DNA of 64,000 bases from Amphirosellinia nigrospora (taxonomy: Eukaryota > Ascomycota > Sordariomycetes > Xylariales > Xylariaceae), in the NCBI GenBank assembly GCA_004123355.1, contig SCHM01000002.1, forward strand, positions 5,739,569-5,803,568, read 5' to 3'. Below the pieces are notes generated by a model. It was not told the DNA's origin. It was given only the letters and a program-made list of their open reading frames with translations, and made no database searches. Positions 20,956-34,200 of this stretch are shown here, one piece after another (positions within the stretch are counted from its first letter, which is position 1; each line of letters opens with the position of its first letter). Both the position numbers and the translations under genes were made by a program.

Positions 20956-21718
20956 TGACACACCCTGATTTGGGAATCATTTCTAATTTTTTCATATTTA
21001 CCCGCCTTTATTATCACGTGAAAATGCTTGGCGTTGACTTCCTACTAAACATCGACCAAACGAGTTCTGCAACTCGAGTTATATCTGTCTTGTGAGAATA
21101 CATGTCAAGGCAGTTTTTACTCCTTATCGCCCTACGACTAAGTCTTATATTGTGAGAGAAAAGGTGACGATGCGATGGGGAACCTAGCTCGAGAGCGATA
21201 AATCGGCCCTGTGCTAACATATATGTACTGATTGTGTCAATGAAGGGAATTGACCCCGCCAAATCTGAGACCGCCGGCCCTACTGAATTCTTTGACTCTA
21301 CCTTAGAGATGAACGCGCAAGATCTCGGCTCTCATGATAATTATAGTAAAAATTGTAACACGAATTGTTCCATTATGGATTGTCGGCAAACCATCAGCCT
21401 GGTTTCGGATAAGTTCAAGACGATTCCCGACTGCCCTAAACCCCTGTCTTTTATGGCCTGTTCGCAATCCTTCCCTCTTCGGTATTTGGTCCGTTGTCAT
21501 TATTCGTCCTATAATTTTATGAGAAGAGAAACTGTAGAAATAAAGATTTACTGCCAAGCCCTTGCATCCGAATGCCATTGATAATCTGACCAAGAAATCG
21601 GCTAACCTTACAGATCGGGACTCCTACAATGTTCAAGTTGCAATTGTGACACCTCAAGAAATGATTTAGCTGATTCAAATACTGGCGATGAACTTGAGTC
21701 GTCCTTAACGAATAAGGG

Positions 21719-21879
21719 TGTCAGGGACCCTGTGATATATGGGGTAGGTCATCTATACTTGTTGTTGCGCGAAGATCTCTAAAACTACCCTTCGTAGACG
21801 TAACTGGGCTACATACAGATGATCTCTTTGTTCGAGGCTCCGTAGCTCTGTGGCTTCGCGGTAGTGTGGCTTCATGACA
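21719..21879 (+). repeat. Short LTR-like fossil, family C copy 3
   Basis: It runs from TGTCAGGGACCC to CTTCATGACA, with the shared interior CTTGTTGTTGCGCGAAGATC and GATCTCTTTGTTCGAGG. These inverted TGTCA/TGACA ends define the family most clearly. It has the same orientation as the copy at 17.0 kb, but the 4.5 kb between them holds a tRNA and host exons, so the two are separate insertions. Confidence 0.5.
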
Positions 21880-23117
21880 AAGGGGGACAGTTAAGCTTTT
21901 ACTTTCGCCAGTACCTACCTATATGGTAGACGATGTAGCAACGCCTATCTGTTAGAATTCGGACTTAATTAAAGGAATTATATGAGTGTGGTGATGGTGC
22001 CGGCTGGTTCCTAGGAGCTGAAATACCCCCACGGGGAAGGGGCGGGATGCGAGGCGAGTTTCATGTGGTTCATGAAATAGCCTTGACATTCCCAAGATCC
22101 ATCAAAAACCCGTCATCTACATCCCCTTCTCCTACTTATCTACATTTAGCACGTGGAGAGGATCGATCAACGGTGCCATCGCTTCGATTATCTAGCGCCG
22201 TGTTACAAGCACGAAAGGGAGAGCAGTGGCCCGGCTTTAGCGAGGAGGATGACCTGACGTTGGTTGCGCATGCAACACGCAAGAGTTTGGCATTAAGATG
22301 ATGGGATTAATAAAATCCCCGGAGAGTGACACTGGAGGATCCTGCTTTTAATGAGCAAGCGAGCGTGCTATGTTACTAATTTTCACAGAATCTAATGAAG
22401 GTTTATGAGGCGTATAGTTGAAGGTGCGGGGGCGGCGGGCAGATGCGGGGGCTTGGTGTGCACCAATCCAAGCCACTATACCGCAGTACCTAGGTATTAG
22501 GTAACCCAGCCAGACGTTCATTACCTGGGTACGTGGTAGTGCCTCGTATACCCAGTAACTGCAGCACGGATTATCAGACATTTAATTGTCGACCCAAGTA
22601 TTTACGAGACGGGCTGGTCGTATGGCTTTGCTGGCTCACTGTCGCATGACACCTTGGTACCTGATTCACCAATATCGACAGCATTGGACTATTAATAGCC
22701 ATCCATATATCTACTTTGCCATACCTTTGACTTGTACACGTGTAGGATCAAGAAGATCGATCATCGAACGTCCAACATCTCATCCAACAAGAACTGGAAA
22801 TAGCCCGTTGCCCAAGCTCGATGATCCGCCGCGCATGAACAGCCGACACACTCACACGTTTCACTGCAACAGGTACTGACCGAATTACCGAGTTACTGAG
22901 TGCACGGAGCTGGTTGGCTGCACATGTGCTAGATACTGTAGCAGGTGCGACATAACCTTCGCAGAGCTTGGCAGCCGTCCGTCCAACCAAACCGTGTCCG
23001 TCCCTGCTGCTGCCCGCCAGCACCAGCACCACCAACACGAGCGCGAGCACGTACCTACGTAACCTAAATACCCAGATTCGCCCGACCCGCCGACGCCGAC
23101 GGCTTCCCACGACCACC
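21880..23117. other. Upstream region of the RhoGAP gene
   Basis: It should contain the promoter and leader of the gene at 23118. The last 250 bases are pyrimidine- and CCA-rich. No gene or RNA is recognised. Confidence 0.45.
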
Positions 23118-25716
23118 ATGGCAGACTTTGCTCGACCTCCATTGACCAGCCGTCGCCTTCGCAACCCGACTACGAACTACCGGGCAGCATGTCGCCGCGC
23201 CATATCCCCAGCCCTGGCCCGAGAATGGCCCGAGACTTGACACCTCAACAGAAGCGGGAGTTGGAGCTGGGGCGGAGCTGGAGCTGGAGCTGGCGCCGGG
23301 GTCAGTGAGACAAGTCCGACCGCACCTCTCGACGGCGCAAAGTCCGAAGTCTCGCAGCGAGTCCTGGAGGTCTTGGGCTCCGATGTACGAACCTCGACAA
23401 CATCCCTCGAATAACGACGATTATGGCTGACCATCTTAGATTGGCATACCGACGTTGCTCACTCGCTTGAAGCAAAGCATCGCCTCGGCCAAGGTGAGCT
23501 TTAAATATAATATTCTCTTCCCTGGTCATGTTGTTGCTGACTTGTATATATGTAGGAGTTTGCTGTTTTTTTGAAGAAACGCTCTGTCCTGGAGGATGAA
23601 CATGCGCGGGGATGAAGAAGCTCTGCAAGTTGAGCCAGGACAACATTCACCACGCCGATCACCGACAAGGAACCTTTGCTAAATCATACGAGGAGATGCT
23701 TACGATACACGACCGCATGGCCGAGAATGGGACTCAATTCGCCTTCTCATTACATCAGATGCACGAGGATCTACTCGAGGTAGCTGCTGTGGCAGAGAAA
23801 CATCGCAAAGGGTGGAAGCAGAACGGCCTGGCTGCTGAGCAGAGGTTGGTGGATCTCGAGTCCGCTATGCGCAAGTCGAGGGCCAAGTATGACGCATTGG
23901 CCGATGAATACGAACGCGTGAGGACTGGTGAGGCGAAGCAGGGTCCTCGAGTATTCGGCATTAAGGGATCCAAGTCCGCTGCGCAGCAAGAAGAGAACCT
24001 TTTACACAAGACACAGGCCGCAGACACAGATTATAAGGGCAAGGTGGAGGCATACCAATCCGAAAAGGCTACGATGGAGTCAACGACTCGCCCAGAAGCA
24101 ATTAGAGCGCTGCAGGATCTTATAAGAGAATGTGATTCTGGCACTACATTGCAACTGCAAAAGTTTGGTAAGCAAAAGGAGTGGCTTTATTTTAATCTCA
24201 ATTCATAACTGACAACACACGGATAGCATCATTCAACGAGAAATTACTCCTGAGCAATGGGCTAGTCATCAGTCCCTTAAAGAATGCCGCTTCTCAGAGC
24301 CGATACTCGCAAAGTCTTAAGGAAGTTATTCACAATATAGATAACCCGAAGGATCTTGAAGACTTTATTACTAGCTATCACTCCAAACTAACCCCCAAAA
24401 CATCTGAGCCCAAATATGAGCGGAATCCGGTATGTGGCTTATCTGGTGCTCTCTCTGTAAACTCCACAATATTGATGAATCTAGGTTCTTAACCCCCAGC
24501 ATAATACGTCCATGAATCAAGTGTCACAAACATACCAACAACCAGCGAGACCACAATCTCAACAGCAATCCCAAAATCAAACACTACCTCCACTCCAGAC
24601 TCAAGCACCACTTTTTGCCTCAGTAGGACGGACAGCAACTTTCGACACAGCGTCTCCTATGGGCCAGGGTAGCCCGGCCCAGAATTACGCGCATCCTTCA
24701 TTAGCAGCCGCTCAGCGAACATCATCGGGACTAGGGCACGAAAGAAGCTATAGCCACGGTGCCATGCTCACCCAGTCCAACGTGCAACCGCAGTCAACCT
24801 ACAACGCCCGGAATTCGACTCATGCCCTTACTCAGCAGTCACGTTCAACGGCAGCATAAGTAGCCCTTTGAGTATCCAGGGCGGTCCGCCACAGCTAGGG
24901 GCGCTCCCATTCCAGACTCAATCGTCAGGGAGACAATCTCCTCAGCAGCAACAAGGGGGCCCAGTATATTTGCGGCATCTTCGCCACCGCAGGAATTAGC
25001 TGCACGCTCAGCGTCCCCTCCCAAAATTTAGCAATCCTACCGGGGGCGCAAAACAGGTGTTCGGCGTCTCTCTAGCGCGGTTGTACGAGCGGGATCAGTT
25101 TGCTGTTCCCATGGTTGTACACCAATGTATACAGGCGGTTGATTTGTACGGTCTTGCTGTGGAGGGTATTTACCGCCTGTCTGGCTCGGCGACACATGTG
25201 AACAAGCTAAAGAATCTCTTTGACACGGGTTTGTTCACCGTCTCGTCTTCTTTTTCATTGACTGGCAACTAATTAAATGTCTGTGTAGACCAGGAATCCC
25301 ACATCTTAGACTTTCGCAACCCCGAGAACTTCTTCCATGACGTCAATAGTGTTGCCGGCCTGCTGAAGCAGTTTCTCCGTGATCTCCCGGATCCTTTGCT
25401 CACATCGGAAAACTACGCGGGTTTCATCGAAGCAGCAAAGCACGACGACGAGATCGTGCGAAGGGACAGCATGCATGCCATCATCAACGGCCTCCCAGAC
25501 CCCAACTATGCTACCTTACGAGCACTGACATTGCACTTGCATAGAGTCATGGACAACAGCGCGGTCAATCGCATGAACTCTCAGAACCTGTCCATCGTAT
25601 TCGGACCTACGCTCATGGGCACGGCACCGGGGAGTAATATCGCGGACGCCGCATGGCAGGTCCGTGCAGTAGACACGATACTGCAGAATACGTATCAGAT
25701 ATTTGACGAGGATTAG
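23118..25716 (+). CDS. rgd1: F-BAR/RhoGAP protein (Rgd1-like)
   Basis: The start CACCATGG at 23118 is in a good context. The F-BAR (FCH) domain begins after intron 1: IGIPTLLTRLKQSIASAKEF, then AVFLKKRSVLEDEHARG and MKKLCKLSQDNIHHADH, and continues as coiled coil. A Gln/Ser-rich linker precedes the RhoGAP domain, with VFGVSLARLYERDQ, the arginine-finger motif GIYRLSGS, LLKQFLRDLPDPLL and MNSQNLSIVFGPTLM. Rgd1 stimulates GTP hydrolysis on Rho3/Rho4-type GTPases at sites of polarised growth. Exons: 23118-23384, 23440-23493, 23556-24167, 24227-24429, 24485-25228, 25289-25716. Frame changes occur in exon 1, near 23605 (a G run between HARG and MKKL) and twice between 24840 and 24970. They look like base losses. 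Its 3' end faces the Asterix gene. Confidence 0.88.
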
Positions 25717-26610
25717 GCGAGGCGAGGTCAGTTGGCGAGATCCAGGTGCATAACGCTAGCTTCTAGGTGGGTTGCTTAGAACAGAGCGCTTCAATCGTAA
25801 TTTATTTTTCAACATGTATTGTATTTACGGTGGCAGACGATGGGAGGAAGTGTATGATTGGTACGATTGTCGGACGAGGGTCTGTCTGCCTACCTACTTG
25901 CTTTTTTTTACAAGCCGGTGTGCGAATCGGCTGGCTGGCGTTGGGGTGTACGTCTTGCATTTGTTTGGAGTCGGATTCACAAAATATATTACAGATGCAA
26001 CGTGGAACAGAACACGATATTCGCACTTTGTTGACGGAGATAGAGGGCGATGTTTGTTTGTCTTATTAGTCATGCTCGCTTGTGCCTACCACAGAAACTC
26101 TACTCCTTGCCGTATTGGTTATGACTGTAAGGTAACTAACTGGGTTTGCCACTATCACCGTTATTACTTACGTCACTTGGTTCTTGTTTTGGTAGTTAAT
26201 GAGGTATCATCAGTCTGCCATGTCACATGCTTCTCGTACACTTTCTTCACTTTGTTTGTTTATATTACATCGATATTTACTTATCTATATCCGGCTTGTA
26301 TGGAAGCCAGGCTGCACTGTGATTTTGTTTTAAGACACGCTGTTCCAGACGTATCCCTGTGTATCGTGGCTAGTTTCTGCTGTTACACCACGGTGTTTCC
26401 TCCGCACTAGTATTATTTATACGCCTTCTCGGCCGCCCTTCTATACACGAAATGTTGGAATGATGAGATAGGTTTTCGAAAGCCTGCTGCACGGAGATGT
26501 CAAACTTGGGCTGAGTTTGACAAATTCCCTCTCGTCATTCACGGGCATATGCACTGATGAATCGGACCTCGCGGTGTGATTTCAACCGATTTGGTCATGG
26601 TGTGGTCCCC
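25717..26610. other. Intergenic, between convergent genes
   Basis: T-rich sequence with pyrimidine tracts, consistent with two 3' untranslated regions. A 212-codon open frame at 25772-26410 has no ATG at its head, no homology and a Cys/Tyr/Val-rich composition typical of T-rich non-coding DNA, so it is not called. Confidence 0.55.
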
Positions 26611-27374
26611 CTATCCGGTAACGGGCGCGGCGGGTTGGACTTGGCCTGGGATCGGAGGCATGAAGATGGGGATATAGGTTACGAGGAGGGCCATGACTGT
26701 CTGTGGGTTAGTGGAGGTTCGGTCATATGTGAAATCGTTTCGTATGATTAGGGAGAGAGACGATAGGGGTACGGGGACTAGATGGATAAATGTGAAAGAG
26801 GTAGGGCAGGTGTTGATCATTGGACTTACTCGACATCCCGACGCTGAAGTAGCCCGGCGTGCTCGTAGTCTGCGTTGTCGCCTCACTCTCGCCTAGCCAG
26901 CTCTGCATGCTGAAGACCACGGCGGCCCTGTGGAGGGGGGTTATGACAGTTAGCTTAAGTTCCGTCTTATCATTTTGCCCCATCCCGTCTGGTTCGAGGA
27001 AAGTTCCATCGCATCCCGTCCCTGACCTAGGGCTGACAAGTAGAGTAGAGTAGCAGACGTACCATCCAATGTTACTTGTTGCGCGTGAAGATGGCGGCCA
27101 TGGGCATCGTCGAGGACAGAGTCGACGAGAACTCGGGGCTGTCGTCCTTCCCGACGGGCGGCTCCTGATACGGGACGACTGTTTTGCGCCGGGCGCGTCT
27201 CGTCAGCTCAGCTCTTTGCGATCGATCTGGTTCGGGTTCCCTTTCGGTTTGCCCGCTATACGAGGCTCCTCCAATGCGGGATGCGCGCACGCGCGACACG
27301 GGAAGGGGTACGGTGGATGGGATGTCTTTTGTCTTACTCAGGTCCGGCCGTCGCATGTCTTTCTTTGACGCCAT
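26611..27374 (-). CDS. Asterix/UPF0139 family ER membrane protein (PAT complex subunit)
   Basis: Four exons give about 112 residues, the usual family length. Exon 27338-27374 encodes MASKKDMRRPDL, 27063-27178 encodes IVPYQEPPVGKDDSPEFSS and MAAIFTRNK, 26830-26927 encodes WAAVVFSMQSWLGESEATT and YFSVGMS, and 26611-26696 encodes IMALLVTYIPIFMPPIPGQ. Asterix (WDR83OS) works with CCDC47 in the ER as an intramembrane chaperone for multipass proteins. Conserved features are the Pro-Tyr start of the core, FTRNKFIGWAAVVFS-type helix 1 and the MALLVTYxP helix 2. All introns have GT-AG ends; the tryptophan codon is split across intron 2. One extra base appears near 27070 (RNK then TAAC), probably an error. 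Confidence 0.85.
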
Positions 27375-30300
27375 TGTGGGGTTTGATTATACGTGGTAGA
27401 TACTTCGAGTGATTTATACAAACAGTGATAGCTGTGAGTACCGGCGTGGAGTTAGTTGTTCGAAGGCTAATCGTTGAAAAGAGTGTCGTCGTTGCCCACG
27501 ACCGACCAAATCCGACAACCTGGCTCGTTGTCGGTTGCCAATACAAGTTAATTGGCAGGGGTCCGGGGCGGTGGCTGCGCTAGACCAAGTTTAATTTAGC
27601 GCATCTACTGAAGTGTAAACCTTAGGTAAGCGGCCCAGGCCCTGTCCATGGTCACTTGGAGATGAACAAACAATAAACTCTGGTTGAAGCCACGGGGTAT
27701 CGACCCTCTCGTCCCCCAGTCGCACGAAACTTGGTCGTTTTTATGGTCAGATCTCTATCGGGCCATCATGATCCTCAGATACCCCAGATAGAGACTCTAC
27801 GGGCGGGCTTTTGTGTTACCAGTGATGCTAGCGTAGTCTTAAGGCCACTATGGAATAGATATTCAAACCAGTTACCGGTGATTCCGGCGAACAATGATAC
27901 GAGATAACGATGATATATAATCACTTTTGAGAATGGTTAGTGAGTATAGAGATGATCAAGAGCCCACAAGTCGTTGGAGCATATTAGCCGGGGTCCGGTC
28001 GTTACTATTCACTTCGCCAGACATCCCCAAGTCACCGCTTCTGGCATCTCCTGCCGGAGTGAGACATAAAGGAATGGGCACAGCATCTATTCCGGGTGCA
28101 CAGATTCTGGTAGGCTCCGGTCTGGGTTCTCCTCATCGGTCGCTTCCATTTTGTAGGCGAGTCATGCTCAAGGCTTCGCAAGTCGATGGGGGGCGCCTGA
28201 GTGAGACAAGCATTTGCACAATGAAACAATTTTGAGAATCTACCGCGTCTAGCGTCAGGTCCCAATCTCCAGTTGATCAGGCGAGCCAGAAGCACGGGAT
28301 ATCGGCACATCCTACTACAAGACAAGATCTCCTGGTTATTGAGCTTGTGCCTTCCACGGGGTATCTATGGGCGCGGAGTGATGATCAAAGACACGTGCTT
28401 TCATCAGGAGATGAATGACATACGATACATTTTGTCCCAAATCAGCTTTGTCTCGTTTCGAACGGAATGCACCGGTGGAATTAGTAGAAATCGGCGGATC
28501 AAGCCAATGAGGGCCCAGAATAGCCATCAACTGAGAGATCGAGCGATGAGATCTCTTAGGGGGGAAACCCCCCATAAAGGAAAGGAGATAGGGTTGAACG
28601 AATGTTTCGGCAGCCGAAACAATCTCGGAATGTAAGTAAGCACAGGTGGCAAGCAAGCGAAAGTACGGCGTCAAGATTAGCAATCCTGCCATTCCTCACC
28701 TCACTAACTTGAACCAAGACCGGTAGGCGGTTTGTCAGCCATGGCGGAGATACTGTTTATTTAGTCTATGCAGTCCCGAAGGTCGGAAAGTAAAACCTGA
28801 TAACTGCGAAGTGCTTGCTCGGCCGCTCGAATTTTGGTGAAAATGACCGGTTGGTCCGAATACGCTTACCTAACCAAGCTGTCTGATATGTCATGTCGCG
28901 GATGTCCTCATTGTCATTCATTCCCGAAACGGAGACTCCTAGAGCGTCAGTCTAAGAACTGGATGAGGAGAAAGTTAGTAGTTAGCGGGAGCTGTGCCCA
29001 AAGTACCGTAAGAACTGGGGATACACGCACACATCCAATACCTATCTACCAGTATTACGTATTAGATAGCAGCAATAGATATCCGCTGCCAGGATGAAAT
29101 TGAAATTCCGAGGCGCCGGATTTGCCTTGTAAGGCGTGGAGCCAGTAATGTGGACGATTACTATTCCTTGGCTTGACCGATAGTGGGTTGTCTGTTCGAA
29201 CGTTGCTGACACTAGATTATCGTGAATTACATGTCCCAATCGGTGTACCCTACAGTGGTCTCAGTTGTATTGAGACAAGCATCCCGGCACGTACATGTAG
29301 TCCTGCAGATTAATACGTCGCCTTGGATTTTGACCCAATATAGAAATCCGTGGATGAATGACGATGGATGGGTCTTTGTCCTGCCCTGCATGAGACAATG
29401 ATGAAAATCTACTCGCGGAGTGCCGGTAACATACGCGGCAATGTTGCGAAGCTGAGCCACCCGTCACTTGACTCGGGTTCATGGTAGGCTACGAATGGCA
29501 TATCTCCGGGGTCTGCGTGGTCTGCGTGGATGTTTCGCTAGCGGACTAGTTGCGGACAGGAGAACTATCGAATCGAGGCTATCTTGGTTACACGACCAGG
29601 AGGGACCTATTTCGGGATCTGCCAGGTCACGGCGGTCATTCTGGGGGCCAGGAAAACGCCGCGGGAGTGGGCACGCATGGCTGCTGGCGGGTTGATGGTC
29701 TGGTTGATGATTGGCAGGTTGGTGTTGGGTCTCACGCCCAGTCGGAGGTACACTATATATTGTATCGTGTGGTTTGCCCCAAGAAGACCAAGAACTCGGA
29801 GTCGGAGGCCGGAAGGGAGAGGAGCTGTAATCCATCGTAACAAGAGTGTCTAATTATTACGTGGGCACTTGGTAGTGGTACGCTCTTTCGGGTCGATACC
29901 TAGGTAGGTAGGTATTGTAGGTAGGGTATTGCTGCCTGGTTGGTTGCTACCTGGTTAGGTAGTTGGTAGTGGTGATATCGCTGTGTAATAGTGGTGGCAG
30001 GCCACTGAATGTCTGGCACCGGCTGCCATGCCCTCATCCCGCGGTTCCGATAGTTCGAACCGGTCGCATCCTGTTACTGTGCGCGAGACATGATGCCACC
30101 GTTCCACGTCTCAAGCCTCGGAGTATCGTAGATCACGCTAAGCCCACTTGGTCCTCCCACTAATCCGACTCGGGTTAGCGTCATGGCAAATTCCACCGCA
30201 CTCGCACTCGTGCTGCACGTTGCCTGCAAGCTGCGGACAACCTGACACCCTGCTCCTTCGGTCCCTGTCTCCCTTCGCTCCTCCCACAGACCCTCACCCT

Positions 30301-31275
30301 CACCCTCTTCTGCTGCGCTGTTTTGTTGCTGCTGCATGCCAAACCCGCCTCGGTCGTAGATAGACAGCAACGCACCCGTATATGTACCTGCTTTAGCTGG
30401 GAACCTCCTAAGTCCACCTGGCCATGCGTATGCCGTGCTGTGCTGTACCGTATCAGATAAGCATTCCCCGCTGCCATGACTTGCTGCGACTGCTCCCCCA
30501 TCATCCCGTTGATCTCACGCGATGCTGTGTCATTAAGTCGCCGGCCGGCCTACTTACGTATAATGCGTGATAATTTGTTGTACTCGTAGTCAGAAGCACA
30601 TAGCAGATTCGCTACAATTCTAGCACAAGTACGCTCACTAGGTATTGTACACACCTGCCCGCCTCAGGTTGTCAGATTTCCGGAGCATAGGCTATACTAT
30701 ATCTAGTCCACTCCACGTAAGACCCCCTGCTCTGCTGTAATTGTTGCCAATATCGGTAAGCCAATCACATCTACCGTGTGTGTGATACTGTACAAGCAGT
30801 AGTACAAGTCCTTGGCCTAACATCGGGCCTGCCCTGGGTAACATAGGTAGCACCTAGCACCTAGCACCTAGCACCTAGCACCTACAGCGGTCGTCCCCAA
30901 GCCTCGTTGGACCCTCTTCTCGTGTCTGGGTCATCCATCGCCAACTACCACACTCCCTCTCACTACCATCACATCACATCACAGCTCTCGCAACGCCTTA
31001 TACCGCGTTAGCAGCCCATGCAGCATAGGCATACTTGCTACTAGTTGCGTTGATCGCGCTTCTGCCTTGCTAGCGCCACTCATTAATCGTCGACCTACTT
31101 CCCCCCCAGCTCGGCTCACCAGCCTCGACTTTGCTCCGTCTCCCGACTCTCCAGCGCCGTATGCGTCCTTGGCCTCATCTTTGCTCGTTCGCTTTCTCTT
31201 AGCTCGCTGCTCAACCTCGCATCTGATCTATCATCGTATTGAAGATATGGCGTACTTACCGTCCCAACGTCCGCG
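27375..31275. other. Long divergent intergenic region
   Basis: About 3.9 kb lies between the Asterix start and the MED12 start. Open frames of up to about 120 codons are present on both strands, but none has a recognisable domain or splice structure. A GGTAGGTAGGTA tract lies near 29895-29925. The last 400 bases are C/T-rich, as for a promoter and leader. I see no tRNA or mobile element. Confidence 0.45.
30848..30884. repeat. Heptanucleotide microsatellite (CACCTAG)n
   Basis: CACCTAG is repeated five times head to tail, with the last unit altered to CACCTAC. It lies about 400 bases upstream of the MED12 start, probably in or near its promoter. Confidence 0.85.
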
Positions 31276-34200
31276 ATGACCTCCCGCCCGCCTCTGGCCA
31301 TCTCTCAGCGACAGCCTCAGAGAACACTAAGCGGCTCGGGGTTGTCGCAGAGACCCGTACCTCAGCGCTCGCTGTCCAGCAGCACCCACAATCCCCGATA
31401 CGAAGGTCCGACAGTTTCAGTAGCGAGCAGGGCGCTGACGGCGGCGATGGCGCGCAAGCTCGGTATGGCACCACCCCGAGGAGGGGAGGCTCCAAACTCA
31501 AGCTCGAGTTGGTCAATGATGGCATCGACCATGCGGGTTTTGTCGAATCGCCCCAGAATCCGGATCCCCTGTCTGCCAACAAAGTCTTCACACCGTCGCG
31601 CGTCATGTCCATGGCCGATGCCCGGACCTTGGCGATATGAGTCCGCAAACGTCGAGGTGCCAGACCGCCGACGGAGACTCTATTCCCCTTCCCATGCCAC
31701 CCCGCCGAGCTCGATTCGCGATACCAACCAAGGGATTCCAGTCGGCGCCGGCAAATGCGCCGGCAAAAAAAGACCTGCGCTCGAAGCCCTTCGTTCTCGA
31801 AGTGCCTCCTGAAGCCCCCCGGTATTCCAGTATGGGGAAGCAAGACCCGTGTGGTAGGACCAGGAAAAGCCAAGGTGGTACCCAGCGCGATACTAATACA
31901 CTCTCAGGCCACGCTGACTTCTATGCCTGGCGCGGGGTCATCCCGAAGATCAATTTTCTGATAATATCATTCGTATTGGTTATTTCGATAAAGCTCCGGC
32001 GCACCCAGCTCAAGAAGCAGCGTCCGCAAAAGCTACTTTGTTTCCAGCTTTAAAGCACAAGAGTGGGCTACACACATTATCAACGATATTTACGAATATC
32101 TTGAACCAGCGGCGACACATTGGGCAAATCACATCGCCCTCCACTTTCAAACCACCACCACGCGTCACCCTTACGGATTCCAAGAGAGAGGCTTGGGTGA
32201 AAGAGCTTGCGAAGCCCCATGTACCCCTCCGAAAACTCAGCAGAACAATTCCTCATGGCATTCGAGGTCGCGTGCTACTTGACCAATGTCTCAATAAGAA
32301 CGTTCCGACGGATCGAGCCGTTTGGCTTGCGAAATGTGTCGGCGCTAACGAAATCAGAGCTTTTAAGCGTAAAGGGGTGAACAACACGTTTGTCATGGGT
32401 GGCGAAGTGAAATGGATCCGAGATTGGACCTTGTGTGTAGAGCAGTTCGTCGAAGCAATTATTAGCGCGTTCACCGAAGAGGACTGGAAATCTAAAGTGA
32501 CATATGCGTAAGTGCCCACAACTTTGAGCCTATGCCTGAACTTGAGCTTGAACTTGAACTCAAAAGCGGACCCCCTACTGACTGTTTTAGAATTCGCCTG
32601 GCTACCCATCTCTATGCCGAGTACCTTCTCGACCGCGACCACTACATGGAGTGGCTGATTGCAAGTTTAGAAAGCAGCAACGAAGCTAGACTTCCAATGT
32701 GGCTCCTATTAGTTCAGATATACTGGAAGGATATGCTCAAGCTCCGGCGACATGGACGACGACTAGTCACCGCTATGCTTAATCATCACTGTTTAGTGGG
32801 TTATCCTTCCAAGCATCCGACATATTTAAACTAATTCTGTGATTAGATATTCGACAGTCCGGACAGAGATATTTTACTCCCACTATCTACTCAATTGGGC
32901 TCACTTGTTGAGTCCCTAATCTCAGCGAGCCCAGACAGTTTTGTGCATCCTACCACATGGTGCCGATTTCGAGACTCCTTACAAATCTTTCTTTCCTCGA
33001 GCCAGGAATCCATTTACTCCACTTTTAAAACAATCGACTTCCGGATCGATTCATTAACCAACTCTAATGTCAGGACACAGCCAGCCATCCGAAGTACATT
33101 GGTTGCACTACTTGACAATATGTTGCGCCTGCCGTTCAAAGACGATATTCCCGGACAAATACATAAGGCTACCAAGAATACACCAGTCCTCATACGCACT
33201 ACACTCGAGTGGTGCACGTCGCTTTATCGATTTGGTGCGGCGAAGATATATGTCGCAGCAACCATTTTGCGCTCAATATCCGACCCCGAGGCTGATCTTA
33301 CCGGCGAGATTCTTGGTTTTCTAGATGCTGATGCGCTCCTTGAATCCCCACGAAAACAAAGTATTTACCACGTTGTCTCGGAACTTGTACGCACTGGTCA
33401 TTTTCCGTGCCCCAGTATATCCAATGGCTTATCGCAAGAGGAGGCTTCTCGACCCTTCCGAGGCCCAACCTGACGGACCGTGTCCTATGCGACTTTTAGT
33501 GGAGATCCCTGCTTACTCGTTTAATGGTTCTTTAAGGGGTCTACGAGCCTCTCTCCTTCGAAGAGCTTCGTTCTCCGTTGAAGATGAGGCGAATGACATT
33601 GGTATGGCAATCAAATGTATCAAATACGCATTATCCGTCCCCCTTGAACCCGACGACCCGATATTACAGAGACCTCCGATGAGCGTCAAAAAACTGGCCA
33701 AGAGGATCGGCTTGAGTAGTCGGTCGTTGAAATACGAGGTCTGTTCGTGGCTCACGAATGATTTTATTAGCAGTATTGTTCAACAGTTCCACACTGAGAA
33801 GGTGCATCTCGAACCATCCGAGAGATGCCTGGATATAGTCCGAACACTGTTGGTCGCTGCTCAGGATTTTACCATGCTTGATACGACTCTGGCTTACATG
33901 ACACACTCCTCGAATATTGAGATACTATCTTACTGTGTCAACACCCTCAGTCTCCATTTGCCCGTGTTTTTTGCGATGGGCTCGGCGAAACCTCTTTTTC
34001 ATTCCTTCTATGACCGTCTAAAAGCGATCAGCGTACAACAAGGTGTTGTAGCGCGGCCACTTCTTGCCTCACTCGCGAATCTTGCCCCGCGGCTCCCTGG
34101 GCTCGAGACAATAGCGTCACAGTTACGGAATGACTTGCTTTTAGCGGACAGAAGCAACGCTGTGGATGCTTCGTCGCCACTATCTGACAGTATGACTACG

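Noticed and set aside
19918-20960. Open frames of 100-175 codons on both strands
   Set aside because: They overlap each other, one starts with GTG, and one runs into the tRNA-Glu gene. No domain, signal peptide or splice pattern supports any of them.
17046-21879. A full-length LTR retrotransposon bounded by two family C copies in the same orientation
   Set aside because: The interior holds host exons and a tRNA gene and no element coding regions; the two copies are better read as separate old insertions.
25772-26410. A 212-codon open frame after the RhoGAP gene
   Set aside because: It lies in the T-rich 3' flank, lacks an ATG at its head, and its Cys/Tyr/Val/Leu-rich composition is what T-rich non-coding DNA gives. 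No domain is seen.
29479-29853. Several overlapping frames of 75-118 codons
   Set aside because: They lie on both strands in overlapping positions, with low-complexity Pro/Arg/Ser content and no homology.
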